64,000 nt of DNA from Pisaster brevispinus (GCA_023634235.1 JAMKCF010000012.1:4756329-4820328), one strand, 5' to 3'. Numbered from the stretch's first letter, positions 22,601 to 33,880 are shown. Program-made: numbers and translations. Notes: generated from the sequence alone by a model not told the origin.

Positions 22601-25600
22601 ATTTATCTGAGAGTAGGAGGATTCATCATAAGTATATGTTAAATCCTAACTAAAGTAACTTGAAGAGTTTCTTAACCCTCGTACTTTCCATTTGGTGATT
22701 TTCTGAGTATCTTTCAAATTTGTACATTCACAGGTAGATCCCTTGCATTGTACTTGCGTATAATATTTTATACATGTAATGGAATCTAGATTTATGCCCC
22801 AAAATGTTGTTTGTTCCTTAACCCTTGAGCACTGTGCTGGGACGTGGAGACCGGTGATTGTGTTGAAACTAAAGGAAAGGGTCACTCTAACATGGTGAAC
22901 GGGATGAGAATGGCAGGTAACACCATCACCTCCATCGGAGTCGATGATCAGATCAGATTCCAGGATGCAGAGAAGAAAGAATTCATGTAGGTTCTTTTCT
23001 TTTATAGTGGCGCATTTTGGCAGACTCGGACCTGAAATGTGTTTTAGCTGCAGTCAATTTGTTAAGCATTTTCAGGATTTTTGCGGTGACGAAGCGTTTC
23101 CAACCGAATGTAACCAAATTGATGGCTCGGTTAGGTTTTGTTTTAAGGTTTTGTTTTACGAACTAATGAAAAATGCTTCATCACTTTTTATATTGGGTAC
23201 ATATGTTTGCTGGCAGAGTATGCAGCACCTGTCTGGCACCTGCCTCAATGATAAGCAATCTGTCTCGTTGGATAGGATCCAAAAGTGCGTTTAAAATTAT
23301 TGTAGGTAAAAACTAATCCCGTCATGGAGATGCTCTAGAAAAGTGCAATTTACCTTCTCTCCAGTTTTGAAGGGATAGTTTCTGCCGCACATTTGCAAAT
23401 TCACTCTTAAAATCAGAGGAATGCCGTCAATGGCTTCCATCAACCAAAGGGGATCAACACAACCGGGTTCTGAGGAACTCAAATAAACTTTGACCCTAGA
23501 TGGGTCACAGACATGTACCTCGATCCACAGCCCTATTTCTTTTTATGTACAAATACTAAATGCCATTGAAGCATTTTTCTGTCAACGCGATAACTTAATT
23601 GTTTTCCCCTCTGATGTACATTTTTAAATGTAAATTATTAAACATTTATGTTTGATGTTGAATGCATTTTGTTGAATGTAGCTTTTTAAGAATTTATGGT
23701 TTTTAATGTTTCATGTGGTGTATTTTGTATGTTCCTTTTGAATCACTCAATTCAGCCGAAGCCTCATTATTTTCCTCTCGGTAACTTTTAAATTATTTTC
23801 CCCTGTGATATTTTTTATGTGAATGTAAGGTATTTATAATTGATGATTGATGTATATATTTGTTTTTGCGCAATTCCCTTTGAATGTTGAATGTAATTTG
23901 ATGAATGTAACTTGTTAACAATTGATGATTTTGATTAATTCATGTGATGTATTTTGTACGTTCATTTTTAATCATTTAACTTAGACGCCGCTTGGGTTGA
24001 AATGTGAGTCTGTTCAAAAAATGTGTATTTATACAACAGGTCATTTTGGTTAGTAAGCAATTCACAACAGCTGATTTTGTTTTATGTTTATCCCCATATC
24101 AAATAAATTATTATTGGAGTTGGCGTTTCCCAGATGAACCATTTTTCCTTTCGCTGATTACAGGGATGAGACCATTGGATTGGACGCTCAGCCTTTGTGT
24201 GTCGACACGGTTGGAGACAAGATGGCCATTGGTACAGATGGTGAAGTAAGTCCAGCATTTGAAACATTTGTAAAAAGTTTGCAAGGTCCTCTCCCAAATG
24301 CATTAAGTGTGTACTTTTATTGTTTGGGTAGATTTAGTGACCATTTACTCCTGTGAGCATTGCTGTTTGGAAGGAAAAAAAGGCAGGTACCTTTTCTGGA
24401 CAAAGAAATATTATTAATCATGCCAATTATGGTTTATAGGGGACATTTATTTTGATGTCCATATGGAAACATAAAGTATGGAAATAAATGTTTTTTAATT
24501 GAATTCAATTCAATTTTAACAAATTATTTGTACTATATGAAAACTGAAATAGTATTTATAACAAATTGCTATAGGTATTTTTATTTTCAAGAATTTTGTA
24601 TAAATAGAATTTAAAAAGAAATGATTTCATAGCAAATTGTTTTCTCATTTTTGATACGTGTGAGACTTGCACAGTCTATACGGACACTGCCTTGTTTAGC
24701 GAATGGTTTATTTTGTTAATTTATTCCAACATCTTTGACCTCTGATGCTAATCCTCTGACCATTTGTCACCTTGCAGCTTAGCTTGTACAGTGGAAAGAC
24801 CAAGGTCTTTTCTGAGAAGGTTGGGTACAAAGCAAACTCGCTATGCTTCAATCCGTCGGCGAGTCAGCTGGCTGTCGGTGGAGGGGTAAGTGGATCGGTT
24901 CTTTTCCCACAGTGTCTTTTTAGATGTCTTAAACTTGTGGCTTGCATTTCAAATCCATTGACTTATAAACACACCTCCAAGTGTTGATTCCCCAAGCTGA
25001 TCAGCTTAAACGGTGAACTAGTGTTAACTTATAGTTTCTGATTTACACACCAACAATGAACTAATCAAATACTAAATATGAAGCCATTTGCGAGTTAGAC
25101 TTGATCAATGCTTGGTACAATGACTTACTTAGTTGTCGCTTAAATTTAAATAAAATTTCCTCAGACTAAAGATACAGTTGGTATGTCACTTGATTCGGGG
25201 CAAGTTTTTGCATAGTTACGTAGAGACGGCAAACACGCATACAAAGATTTGAATGCATTTGTATGGCACAATGGTACCAGAGTTTGCTCATCTGGAGGTT
25301 GCTATAAAAGACATTCAAATCTAACTCGCAAATTGATTATTGCCAACACATGCTATTCTGCACACCCAGCTACAATTTTATTGGTTTCAGAAGACAGGTA
25401 CTGGCTTTGTATCATAGGATCTTTACATTTGTCAATTTTATTTTGATGTTTGTAATATGTAACCCGTGTTTTTGTTCCCATTTACGCTTTCTGTAAAATC
25501 ATACTTTGATACTTGCATGTATTTGGATTGTATGACTGGTTCGTCAGTGTTGACTCAAAATCTCCATTCCTCTGCTGCTAACAGGACAGCAAAGTCCACA

Positions 25601-27969
25601 TCTTCAACGTCTTGGACAGCGACTTGAAGGAGGTTAACCAGCTGACAAACAGCGACCCTGTAGATGCCATCAAGTTCTCCCCCAGTGGAGAACATCTCGC
25701 CTGCAGCTCTGGCAAGCAAGTGTTTCTGTGGCAAGTTGAGGGCTATATGGTGAGTTCCCAACCGGATGGAATTGACTCTAAAAAAAAAAAAAGGCCTCAA
25801 TTTTCATCTATAAGAGGGCAAGGCCATTTTTATTTTGCAAAGGGCACTTCCATTTGTAAATCTGAAACTCTATAGGAAACTTTTGAAGGAGGACCAAGGC
25901 CAAGATCAGGGCAACAGAGGCTATGGCCTCTGTGTAATTCCAGGCCTGCTAAAACCATTCTGAATCTTCCATATTTCATTGCTGAAATCCAATTTCATAG
26001 AGCTGCTTTATAAGCGCAAAAACAAGGTTGCCAGCCAAACAAAATACCACGCCGCGTGTACCATTTGTGACTGGTATCCTGCTCATTTTTGCTGAGCAGA
26101 AAATTGTTAAGCAATATTTCTTCCTTTGGCGGCTCTAATACTGATTGGACCCTGGTTAGCATGGATATGGCAGTACACATGTAGACTTAACCCAGTTATT
26201 GCATTTGGCCAGATATAACCAAATGTCACTGGTGTTTGAGATTCTGGAGAATGGAGGACTTGGATTGATAGTTCCTAGTCTGTATAGCCAGGCAGTTGGG
26301 AGTGATTCAGAAAGTCAGAACCCACCTGTCGCTTGTTAGTTCTCCAGATTTTTCATTGACCTCCATGTACCTTCATCATCAGATTTTCTTGAAAGAGGTG
26401 ACAACGCATTCATAGGCAAGAAAGATATAGAAAGTGTGGCCAGACTATTTCTATTTGAGGTAGAAAGTCTGTAAGCCTGTAAAAACATCCTTTTCAGAGG
26501 AGCTTCATCCTCAGGTCATGAGGACAGCGGAATGTTTTGGGTTTTTCTCTTCTTTTTGGCAAGATAATTTACATTTTACTGCCGACAGTTTCGCTGGTCA
26601 GCGTCCAGCTTTTTCAAAGCAACAGGGTTAGGTTGCTTAAAAAAAAACCTGGACTTCGACCATCAAAACTGTCAGCAGTGAAATTTTAGTGCTTTCTATT
26701 ATCTTGACATAGTGGTCTAGCCAGAAAGGGAAAAAAAACCTCATAATTTGAATGTATCTTTACTGACCTGATGAAACTCTCTACAGATGTTATGAAGGAC
26801 AGCTCCAAATTGTTTTTTCTTTTGTTTCATGTTTGTATTATCCCATTCCCACGCCTGAATTGTGTACATCCCGTAACTGTGAAAAAGGTTTGCTTCTGTT
26901 TATGTATTGTTAATAATAACCTTATTTATATGGCGTTTTTTACAAGATCGATACAAAGCGCTTTGTATCGATACTTCACTTGTCGCTTGTTACATGCATT
27001 TAAACTCTTCTTAGTTGTTTTACTTTTACAAAGTATTGCAGCATTCTGATCTGTTGTAAGAGTGCTAATATATCAGTTTATATTATTGTTTTACTATTTG
27101 TAGTTTGACATAATGTAAGAGGCCTAGAAATACCTGTACTATTTGTATTATTGTTCTATTGTTGAAATAACTTTAAATTTAGTTTATGTAGTGGATCAAA
27201 TAATACTTATGCATGAAGTTCTTCGTAGGTTGAACTTTAACAAATTGATTTGTATCCTCATTGTGTGATTGATTGATTTCCAATTCAGCCTGTCAGCACC
27301 TATTGGAGCGGTCACCTGGGCCGCATTTTAACACTCGGCTGGAGCCCAGACAGCAAACGCTTTGCAACAGGCGGAGTGGATAGTACACTTAGAGTCTGGG
27401 ACTTGGCAAATTACAAATCAGGCAACTGCATCACAGGTAAAATGTTTTTAACAGAAGCAATAATGATGATTCAGTAAGAGAAAGGGCACATTGTGACGCT
27501 CCATGCCAAAACTAGGCACTTCAAACCAGAATTCAAAACTGGGTGCATTTTCTCGTCACATTAAGTACATGTATTTCTCAACATATAGGATGTTAAAGAC
27601 ATCAGAACTGGCTAATTTTGGCGAAGGGCGTCACAAATAAGCTTGTGTAAATAATTGCAATGCAGAAACTCTTTTAAACCCCTTCTTTTTTTTCTCGGCT
27701 GAACTTTCACGCCAACACTTATCAGGACCTCTCTGTTTCATAAATATAAAGTTAAAGGTAAAAAATCAATTTGAGTGTTTTGTTTTAATTACTGTACGAC
27801 TGATTTAGAACAAAATTGTTTAAACCTCATTCAGTAACTTTTTTTCTGTTCTCCTTTTTTTTCTCCAGGGGCCCACCCCAAAGCTACCATAGTGTCCGTT
27901 TCATGGCTTGATGACAGCACAGTTGTGTCGGCAGCACATGACAAATGCGTCAAGGTGTGGAAAGTCTAG
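10622..27969 (+). CDS. WDR1: WDR1 / actin-interacting protein 1 (AIP1), 16 exons, 599 aa
   Basis: A WD-repeat protein of two beta-propellers that works with cofilin to disassemble actin filaments in the cytosol. Exons: 10622-10643, 12665-12786, 15005-15095, 15919-16066, 16918-17098, 17844-17921, 19290-19373, 20078-20169, 20287-20428, 22160-22241, 22833-22986, 24164-24245, 24778-24885, 25585-25749, 27289-27436, 27869-27969. They sum to 1800 nt and join in frame throughout. Stretches such as [20 protein letters not shown], the [13 protein letters not shown] block, [10 protein letters not shown] and the C-terminal DKCVKVWKV match the family along its whole length (human protein about 606 aa). 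All introns are GT-AG except intron 10 (22242-22832), which is AT-AC of the U12 class. The donor after exon 9 (GTTCGT) is weak. A GT inside exon 11 at 22917 was not used because the open frame continues with family similarity to 22986. Exon 1 encodes only seven codons plus one base. The introns are rich in MITEs, SINEs and minisatellites. Confidence 0.96.
10866..11293. mobile_element. About 430-bp foldback element in WDR1 intron 1
   Basis: The outer arms (about 10869-10945 and 11220-11290, sharing GGAGGTTGCATTTAT and GGAGCTAG) and inner arms (about 11012-11045 and 11108-11148, sharing CCACCACTTTTTC) are nested inverted copies. The whole piece therefore folds on itself. Several mismatches suggest moderate age. 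No coding sequence. Confidence 0.65.
11295..11465. mobile_element. Diverged relative of the neighbouring foldback element
   Basis: It begins with ATCCGACCACCACTTTT near 11318 and ends with AAGTGGCAGTCGGATAT near 11437, inverted relative to each other. The sequence resembles the inner arms of the 10866-11293 element. It lies directly next to that element. Confidence 0.45.
11517..11750 (+). mobile_element. tRNA-Leu-derived SINE, 3'-truncated
   Basis: The head reads like tRNA-Leu: an A-box region GTGGCCGAGGGGTTAA, an anticodon loop with CAA (ACCCAAGTT) and a B-box GGTTCGAGTCC. The body has CTTCGGATGGCACGTAAAGC and GGGGTTCGCCCCGGTGT, shared with the longer copy at 12864-13290. The SINE tail is missing. 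It lies in WDR1 intron 1. Confidence 0.75.
12070..12459. mobile_element. 390-bp foldback element in WDR1 intron 1
   Basis: The termini begin TACTAG (12070) and end CTAGTA (12459). The arms of roughly 90 bp are inverted copies with scattered mismatches, sharing GCAAACTCTGTCGTTAGACA and a CCAGCTACAAAAA block. The interior is single-copy AT-rich sequence without coding potential. Confidence 0.7.
12864..13290 (+). mobile_element. Near full-length tRNA-Leu-derived SINE with Deu-like body
   Basis: The head GTCGTGGCCGAGCGGATAAG, anticodon loop with CAA (ACTCAAGCT) and B-box GGTTCGAGTCC show a tRNA-Leu(CAA) origin. The body contains CTTCGGATGGGACGTAAAGC, GTAACGCACGTAAAAGAACC and GGGGTCCGCCCCGGTGT, which I recognise as typical of deuterostome (Deu-domain) SINEs. 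The tail ends GCGCTATATAAATAGCCATT, like L2-type LINE tails, so mobilisation by an L2-like LINE is likely. It lies in WDR1 intron 2. Confidence 0.8.
14090..14655. repeat. Composite repeat with two internal direct copies and a terminal hairpin
   Basis: About 14138-14245 and 14446-14553 are direct copies of each other (108 bp, roughly two-thirds identical by eye). Each has a TGATGTCATCATGACATCA-like palindrome and TTCAATTGTCTGATAAGTTT. The block ends with GAAGAAGAAGAAG and then a hairpin (about 14611-14648) with AACGAGGTGTTCGTGC and its inverted copy. The left edge starts with the GGGCCCAATTTCATAGA motif of another MITE family. It is probably a mobile element of unknown class in WDR1 intron 2. 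Confidence 0.5.
15326..15680 (+). repeat. Minisatellite, four copies of an 85-95-bp unit
   Basis: Copies begin near 15326, 15413, 15498 and 15593. Each carries CACCTAGATGTGC, CAGTACATTAAC, ACCTGCCTCC and CATCCCTTTGTACCC in that order with substitutions and small indels. It lies in WDR1 intron 3. Confidence 0.75.
17535..17720. repeat. Inverted-repeat element built on CTCTTTATAA motifs
   Basis: CCTCTTTATAACAGAATCGC is followed at once by GCTGTTATAAGAGG as an inverted partner. Further CTCTTTATAAG and CTTTATAACGAGGGCTG copies follow. This looks like a dispersed repeat in WDR1 intron 5. Confidence 0.45.
18734..19090. mobile_element. Second copy (one end only) of the 46-bp-TIR transposon
   Basis: It starts GCCCGAACATCTGACGTCAC directly after TA, and continues as the reverse complement of 2528 down to about 2178 of the first copy, including the TCCAATGAAATC stretch. 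The other terminus is not found, so the copy is truncated. It lies in WDR1 intron 6. Confidence 0.65.
19755..19940 (+). mobile_element. tRNA-derived SINE-like repeat
   Basis: GGTTGGCTCAGTGG and GGTTGTAATCCCACCTCAG resemble tRNA A- and B-boxes. The downstream TTTCATCCCACATCTAAGAC matches the copy at 88-460. Shorter relics with GGGTTCGAATCCCACCTGAG (about 16705) and TTTGAATCCTACTG (about 17210) lie in other WDR1 introns. Confidence 0.5.
20437..20710 (-). mobile_element. 5'-truncated SINE, inverted
   Basis: Read on the minus strand it begins GACACTTGTGTCCTTGAGCA (the same post-tRNA segment as the 12864 SINE). It passes through a unique body and ends ATGCGCTATATAAGAACTAG followed by an ATT repeat, a typical SINE tail. 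It abuts exon 9 of WDR1: the tail repeat starts within ten bases of the donor at 20429. Confidence 0.65.
21429..21571. mobile_element. Perfect foldback: 64-bp arms, 15-bp loop
   Basis: The arms 21429-21492 and 21508-21571 are identical inverted copies over all 64 bases with a 15-base loop. The terminal motif AAGTAAGGTTTGC recurs at about 11869 and 31189, so this is the end of a dispersed family. The perfect arms suggest a recent insertion or ongoing gene conversion. It lies in WDR1 intron 9. Confidence 0.85.
21899..22097. mobile_element. MITE with GGCCAATTTCATA-type termini (about 200 bp)
   Basis: The left end (CACAATTTCATACAGCTGCT TAAGC) and right end (GCTTAAGCAGCTCTATGAAA) are inverted copies of about 27 bp. 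The interior repeats TGCTTAGC motifs. Other copies are at 60248-60428 (complete), and relics near 14090, 25988, 33680 and 50934. Confidence 0.65.
22242..22832 (+). other. U12-type AT-AC intron (WDR1 intron 10)
   Basis: The intron starts ATATCCTTTA (22242), which matches the U12 5' splice-site consensus. It ends in AC (22831-22832). TTCCTTAAC at 22814-22822 matches the U12 branch-site consensus, with its branch A about 11 bases before the splice site, inside the usual range. Using these sites joins exon 10 to exon 11 in phase and gives Ser-Leu-Cys-Trp-Asp-Val with the same spacing as the family. No GT-AG pair gives this result. Confidence 0.88.
23297..23540 (-). other. Possible protein-coding relic inside WDR1 intron 11
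   Basis: A minus-strand frame of about 80 codons without stops reads like folded protein ([20 protein letters not shown], then [20 protein letters not shown]). The last part faintly recalls the start of a Tudor domain. It ends at a TAA directly after the FYLQ residues. No start codon, flanking exon or certain homologue was identified. It could be a retro-inserted gene fragment, an exon of a nested gene or chance. Confidence 0.2.
25988..26160. mobile_element. Relic of the GGCCAATTTCATA MITE family
   Basis: CCAATTTCATAGAGCTGCTT at 25988 matches the terminus of the 21899 element. TGCTGAGCAGAAAATTGTTAAGC inside resembles its interior. The right terminus is degraded. Confidence 0.45.
26571..26687. 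mobile_element. Short MITE with about 40-bp TIRs
   Basis: The left end (ATTTTACTGCCGACAGTTT) and right end (AAACTGTCAGCAGTGAAAT) are inverted copies. The similarity continues inward for about 40 bases, leaving a very short centre. Confidence 0.55.
26910..26985 (-). repeat. SINE tail relic with a perfect 26-bp palindrome
   Basis: 26947-26972 equals its own reverse complement (centre AGCGCT). The flank CTTATTTATATGGCG resembles the inverted end of SINE tails that read GCGCTATATAAATA. Confidence 0.5.
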
Positions 27970-30267
27970 AAAGGTCAAAGGTTAATCAGGGTCAAAGGAC
28001 AGAGGGGGAGTAAAGACAATGGGACATAATTTGTTTCTTCCAGTAAGGTATAATTATATCTTTTTTTCAGGGGGCAGGGGGGTTTAATCAAAGTGTACGC
28101 TCGAGTGTAAATTAATGGGTCACAAGTAGTCATAAAGAAACAAAATGTTTTGAGAAGTTTTAGTTTTGCAAGACTTGTGTTAAGGACACCCACACAATTG
28201 AAAGAAAATATAATCTTTCGCCTGCAGAGGGCACTAGTTTTACTCTCATTCAAAGCTTTATTGCAACTTGGAACAGTTATACATGCTGAGAAATTAAGAC
28301 ATGAGATGAGATGCAAAAGTAAGTCTCGGTATTTTGTAAATTCATTGGGGGCAGGGGAGTTGCATTTGAATAAAGCTGGTTTTTAAGTACCAAGTACAAT
28401 TGGCGAGAATTGGTAGTTACTTTGCATTTGCATGAAGTGTGTTAGACATCAAGCTACCAAATAGTACCTGATGTATCTTTGTCAGGTTCCCTGTATACAG
28501 TAGCAATAATAAGTACTGATGCTTGGCATGAAAAAGAGGGGCCAGACCATATTCCCTACCAGCCAAGGCTTGGTAGAAAGGAATTTAAAAAAAATAAATA
28601 AATTATAAGTGCACTATGATAGTAAATGTCTACTGCTTAATACTTGCATGAGCAGGGTAATCTTACTGCCAATAATTGTTTTGCTGAGAAATTGCTTGTT
28701 TCAACTTGAAATTAAACAGTTAATAAAAAAAAGGGAGCATACCCAACTAGTCTCAAATCTGTACATATATTTAATACAATTAAATGCACACTGCGTGCAA
28801 ATGTTATATTGCTTTTTCTGCTAGCAATTTATGTACGACTGCAATATATTCCCTTTTCAACGGAACAGTGCTAAGAAATGTAGGCAAAAATTTGTCAACT
28901 TAGTCAAGTGAATATGCATCAAGGGGGGTACACGTGATTAACTCTTTAGATCATTTATAAGAGGTGGGGTCGGCTTGTATGAAAAGGGGCAGGAAGCATT
29001 CAATGCTGCTCTCACAGGTTTTTCTACGCACGATCCCCTGATAAATTATAGCCGGGATCAGTATTGGAGAACCGAAACAAAGATCAAAGAATCCAAAGAA
29101 TTTATCTAAAGGAAAATGTTCTCTTTACTGCTACTACAATTTACTGAGGTGAATTTTACACGATCGTCTTGTGCCAAGTCTGGATTTCCATTTCCTTTCT
29201 CGAACAATTTAGTCATAACAATAATTTGAGAAAGTTTCCAAACATTTCAATTGTTTCAAAAGTGACCTGAGAGGTTAAACCTTTAGTCATTCAACCAATC
29301 ACTCAAACCCATGACTTCAATATAAATGCTATATATTTTATTCAGAAAATCTCTGCATTAAGAATATTGAAAACAAAAATGCGTTTTTCCAAAACTTTGT
29401 TTGCTTTTTTTTTTAATTTTTTTTTTTTTGTCTGAGCCCATCCTTTTTTATCTGAAAAAAATGAAATTTTAATGTTGCCACTTGTTGATAGATTTTCATT
29501 TGTGATTTGTAAGTTACCAAAAAAGAAAAAAAGATACAATTTAGGTGGAAAGTTTTTGTAACTTCATTGTAGCTTAGATGAAAATTGTTACAGAGTATAT
29601 TTCTAACTATTTTATATTTCTATTTGATCTGTAAGTAGATTTCGTTTGATAATAAGATGCATATTTGGGGAAACTTATTATAAAGTAAGCAATTTGTCGT
29701 GTGCATTGTTTCTTGGTAGTTAGGGTTTTTTGTAGTAAAAATTAATATCAAGATGCAAGATGTTGTTAATGAGTAAATAACGAAGACATTTTTTTTTAAT
29801 TGAAAGGAAAACTCTCAAGATTCAATGTTTTAGTATAAATTGCATGCACCGGGAATGATGGTACATTGGACAGCTCTTGATGGTTCACTGGAATATCAAG
29901 ATTTTTTTATTTTTGTAAGACATGGTGTACCCTCACATCGTCTGGAAGGGCCCAAAAAACTTAGAATATTTCTACTTTAGTTATGAAACTGTTAAATATA
30001 ATCTTAGAATAAACAGACACAAATTTGTACTTGTTTAATTAATAACAAATGAAAATAACAGATGGCTATGCCTTGATCAAATGAGTTGGGTTTCGATAAA
30101 TTCCAACGCTTGATTTTGTAAGATAGGTTTAAGACTGGTGATCACTTTGCAACCAAGTAAACAACAAAAATGGCAATTGCAAGGATCAATTTGACAGGAA
30201 GGTAATGGCAAAGCTATACTGTACTTTTTTTTGTGGGTTGTGGTTTTAGTTTTGTACAGGAAAGGGG

Positions 30268-30480
30268 CTAGAGATAGACTTGATTACAAGTCTGAGATCG
30301 CGGTTATTCCTCTGCATCAGCCACGAAAAACGCCCCCACAGATTAGCTATCGGGCACCCCAACTCGCAATCTCAGGCTAATGACGTAGGCTAATCTACAA
30401 GAGGGCGCTAATAATATTGTATTGGCTATCGGGTAGACTAAAAGCCACGATCGCAGACTTGGAACCAAGTCTAAGCTAGA
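30268..30480. mobile_element. About 210-bp MITE with AGACTTG...CAAGTCT termini
   Basis: The ends (CTAGAGATAGACTTGATTAC and the inverted AACCAAGTCTAAGCTAG) are imperfect inverted repeats of about 36 bp. Each contains a small internal hairpin, AGACTTG/CAAGTCT. A second copy is at 51739-51978 and shares the interior CACAAGAGGGCGCTA. A terminal fragment is at 2535-2595. Confidence 0.65.
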
Positions 30481-31740
30481 GAGGGGCAAGGAAATATTAA
30501 CCACAAGATTGAAATAATGTCAATGCCACTGTTTAGGGTGTTTTTGTCTGGAGAAGTTTGTAAACTAATAAAAGAAGTTATAGGCATTCTATGGTTCTGC
30601 ACATCAAGAAATTAAACCAAATTAATCTCTAGGTAGACAACATGTGTTTGGGCCACTCAGGACTAGGTTTCAAAGACGGGGTTATGTACCCTCTAATGTT
30701 TTGTATTTTTGAAGTGCCTATTTGTAATCTGTGTGTGCTGTTAAATATTGTCCATGTTTGATTAATGTATGATTCAAGAGGGCCGTCCAAAGGTTACACT
30801 TGAATGGAATATTTGGGTGATACTTTGTTAAAAACAGTCAAAGATCCGCTTTGGAAACCATGACTTCCACTCCAGCGTAGTCTCCGTCAGCCCTGTATCT
30901 AAAGTGCCCATGTTCAAAGTAACTGATGGAGCCCAAGTCACAGCCCAGGCCAAAGTGGGGGTTTCAAAGAGGGACTACACAGGGGTTATGGAGTGAAAGG
31001 GCTAGAAATAGAGGCCCATGTGTTAACAGGAATAGACCCCTTTGTGTTGGCCGCCATCTCTGATGTCAAACTATGGAAACGTGTATGCGCTGTGCGCGAC
31101 TCTTGGCCATTGACCTCGGTGGGGGGACTGTTTCGGGCTTGTGACATCGTATGCAAGGGGTCTTTTATCCATATACAAAATTATATCAAGTAAGGTTTGC
31201 TGTATTACCACATACATGAATTCTCTATGAGATGTGGTGGCTGTGAGGAAAAAAAGGTAGTGTAACGAGTCTCATTTGTAGCATGTTACAGACACCCTTC
31301 TTTCTCAAAGAATTCTTTCTCTAAGAAACCCTTTCCTTTATGATGTTGCATCTTTATATAACCCTCATTTTGTTAGGGTTTGTCAAATCACTAAAGAGCA
31401 GAGATTGTTGGATCTGTTTATCACTTAGCATGGCTGGTTTGGCTAGGCAGTACTGAATCTATGACAAACTCTGACAAATCTGCTGTAGTAGTTTGAGGGA
31501 TTTGGGATCGTAGCTGTTTAGACTGTATGCTTTTATTTTAACAATGTCAAGCAAACCACCGTTTCTTAATAAACCAAAACTATACTATTCTATTCTGTAC
31601 TTCTTGAACTTTTGAATAAAGTGCATCAAACCAAACTTACAACTGGAGTAGAAATGGAAATACACGGCGAACGATGCACGTGGTTTTTATTGAATACTCA
31701 GTACATAATACGGACACATGGAATTATGTGCGTTTCTTGG

Positions 31741-31860
31741 CGTGTACTTTCATTTTTAACGCATTGCGCACTATGCAATACAGACACATTGAAATATACC
31801 TGTTGCTTAGCGTGTACTTTCATTTTAACGCGTTGCTTGGCGTGTACTTTCATTTTTACT
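31741..31860 (+). repeat. Three copies of a CGTGTACTTTCATTTT unit
   Basis: The unit occurs at 31741, 31811 and 31841, each preceded by TTGCTTGG-like sequence and followed by AACGCGTTG-like sequence. Confidence 0.6.
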
Positions 31861-33679
31861 CATTGTGACAACGCGTGATGGACAATGCATGACAAACATG
31901 CATCACCAGCCTAATAACTATAAAATGCAGCAAAAACTGTAATAAAATTCTGGTACTTTCAACTCTGTAAACAAATTAATTTAATCTTACAATCAAAGGC
32001 TGTTACAAGCTAGTAATTATAGTAATCCTGAACACACAATCACGTAAAACTTCCCCTCTAAAAATAATAATAATAATAAATAAACAAATAAATAAAAAAT
32101 ATTTGTGCATGATGCCAATTTCTTTCGATCTATCTATGAATTTTTACTTAAAAAATATTAGTCATTATGATTCATTTACAATTGGTGTGCAGACATGGTA
32201 GTTATGCACCTGCAAAAGTTGTAGTTAGAGTGCATTCTACTCGGATTGTCTAAATGAAAAAGTGTCAAGTTTTATCTGCGCTGCATTTACTGTGATTAAT
32301 GGCCAATTTCATGCACAAAGTGCCCGGCATATTAGCCCCAGCCACTATTACAGTCTATATACAGCGTGATGAGAAGATTCAACTGGGCATTTCAAATGAC
32401 CCCAACTTTCACCTCTGAACCTCCTGATGTCTGTAATTAAAATAATTGTACTTCATGAAACCACAACATAATCCAAAGGCCTTCAATCGTTTGCTCAAAT
32501 ATTAACATAATTACATTATACATACTATTAAATGGTTATCCATCAATAAAAAATAAAAAATTCTTCGATGGGAGTAAAAAGGGATGACAAATAGACCGAT
32601 TCATTAGGCCACACCCATTGATGTATCGGCCAATCACAGCAAGCCAGTCAAACAAAAAGCATAGTATGATAAAATCCCAATCATGCTGTGCACATATTTG
32701 TAATATGTGCGTGAGTGGAGCATCCTAATTTTATTTATTAATATTATTATTTTGTTTGGGGGGGGGGTGTCGAAGCACCTGCCAGTGAGTAAGCCACTTG
32801 ACTAGCATGTGTTTGTCCATACATTGCTGGCCAGCATTTCAAGAAGTTCAAAAGGGCACAGGCTTGTCTTTTGATGCAACCCTTTTCTTGACAGTTAATA
32901 TGTTGGGGAGGGCTGAAATGGATCAATCTGAAGCCAAACCATTTCAACAAAATTTTCAAAACTTGTCATAATCAGTTTCTGAAAAGGCAGAATTTTCACT
33001 TTCACTTAAAAACATACAAAAATGTATAAAGGCAAAACACTTGTTTCAAAAGGTATTTTTTACAAAAAACAATTTGCATAGAATTCTTCTTTGCCTGAGA
33101 TTCCAATATTTTGAAGTGTTTGAACTAAAGGTGATAATTCTTGGCCATAAGACACATCTTTAGCCAGAGGCACTGTCCTTAGACAGAGGGTCTGTCTTTA
33201 GCCACAGACTCCGTATTTTGGGCAACTTTTATCCCAGGCCCCTGATTTTTTCCATAGGTTCCATAGGTTGCTAATCTGACCCTGAATAAGAATTGTGTGT
33301 TTTAAGTTTACATTTATTTTTAAAGCCCATTTCAAAATCTTGCCTTACACGGTGTCCTCGACTACTAAATATAAAAAGAGTCCTACTGATTTGTTCTAAA
33401 ACACAATCAACCTTCAGCTAGTAAAATTTGTATCGTAATACCTAAAATAACACTAATATAGATAGCTAGTACCATGCCAAGAGAGTGTAGAAACTAAAAT
33501 ACCTATGAACACAATCACAAATCATATTTGTTAATAAAGCAAATGATTAATTTTTAACTTTAACCCACACTCCCAGTCCACAGAAAAAAACAACAGTAAT
33601 CTTTTGATCACTTTTTGTGCTCCTTAGTCAGCCTGATAACACTTGTTGTTCGTGTGCCAGACCTGGTATATAAGTAGGC

Positions 33680-33880
33680 CCAGCTTTATGAAATGGGTCC
33701 CTGTAAGGTACATTTCATGAAGCTTGTAAACACACAAATTTGCTAAAAAACTTACTTGGCACAGATTACTGGCCAAAATTTCATTCTGTGTACATTGGCC
33801 CCGCCCCACTCATGTTTTTGCTTAGCAAATATAATTGCTGAACAGTATTTTCTGCTTAACAGCTTTAGGAAATTTGGCAT
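33680..33880. mobile_element. Relic of the GGCCAATTTCATA MITE family
   Basis: CAGCTTTATGAAATGGGTCC at about 33683 and TTTAGGAAATTTGGC near 33863 resemble the family termini. TTTTTGCTTAGCAAATA resembles the interior. The copy is diverged and may be nested. Confidence 0.35.

Noticed and set aside
22917..22918. GT donor (GGTAACA) inside WDR1 exon 11
   Set aside because: The open frame continues beyond it with WDR1-like sequence ([12 protein letters not shown]) to the donor at 22987, and phase with exon 12 fits only the later site.
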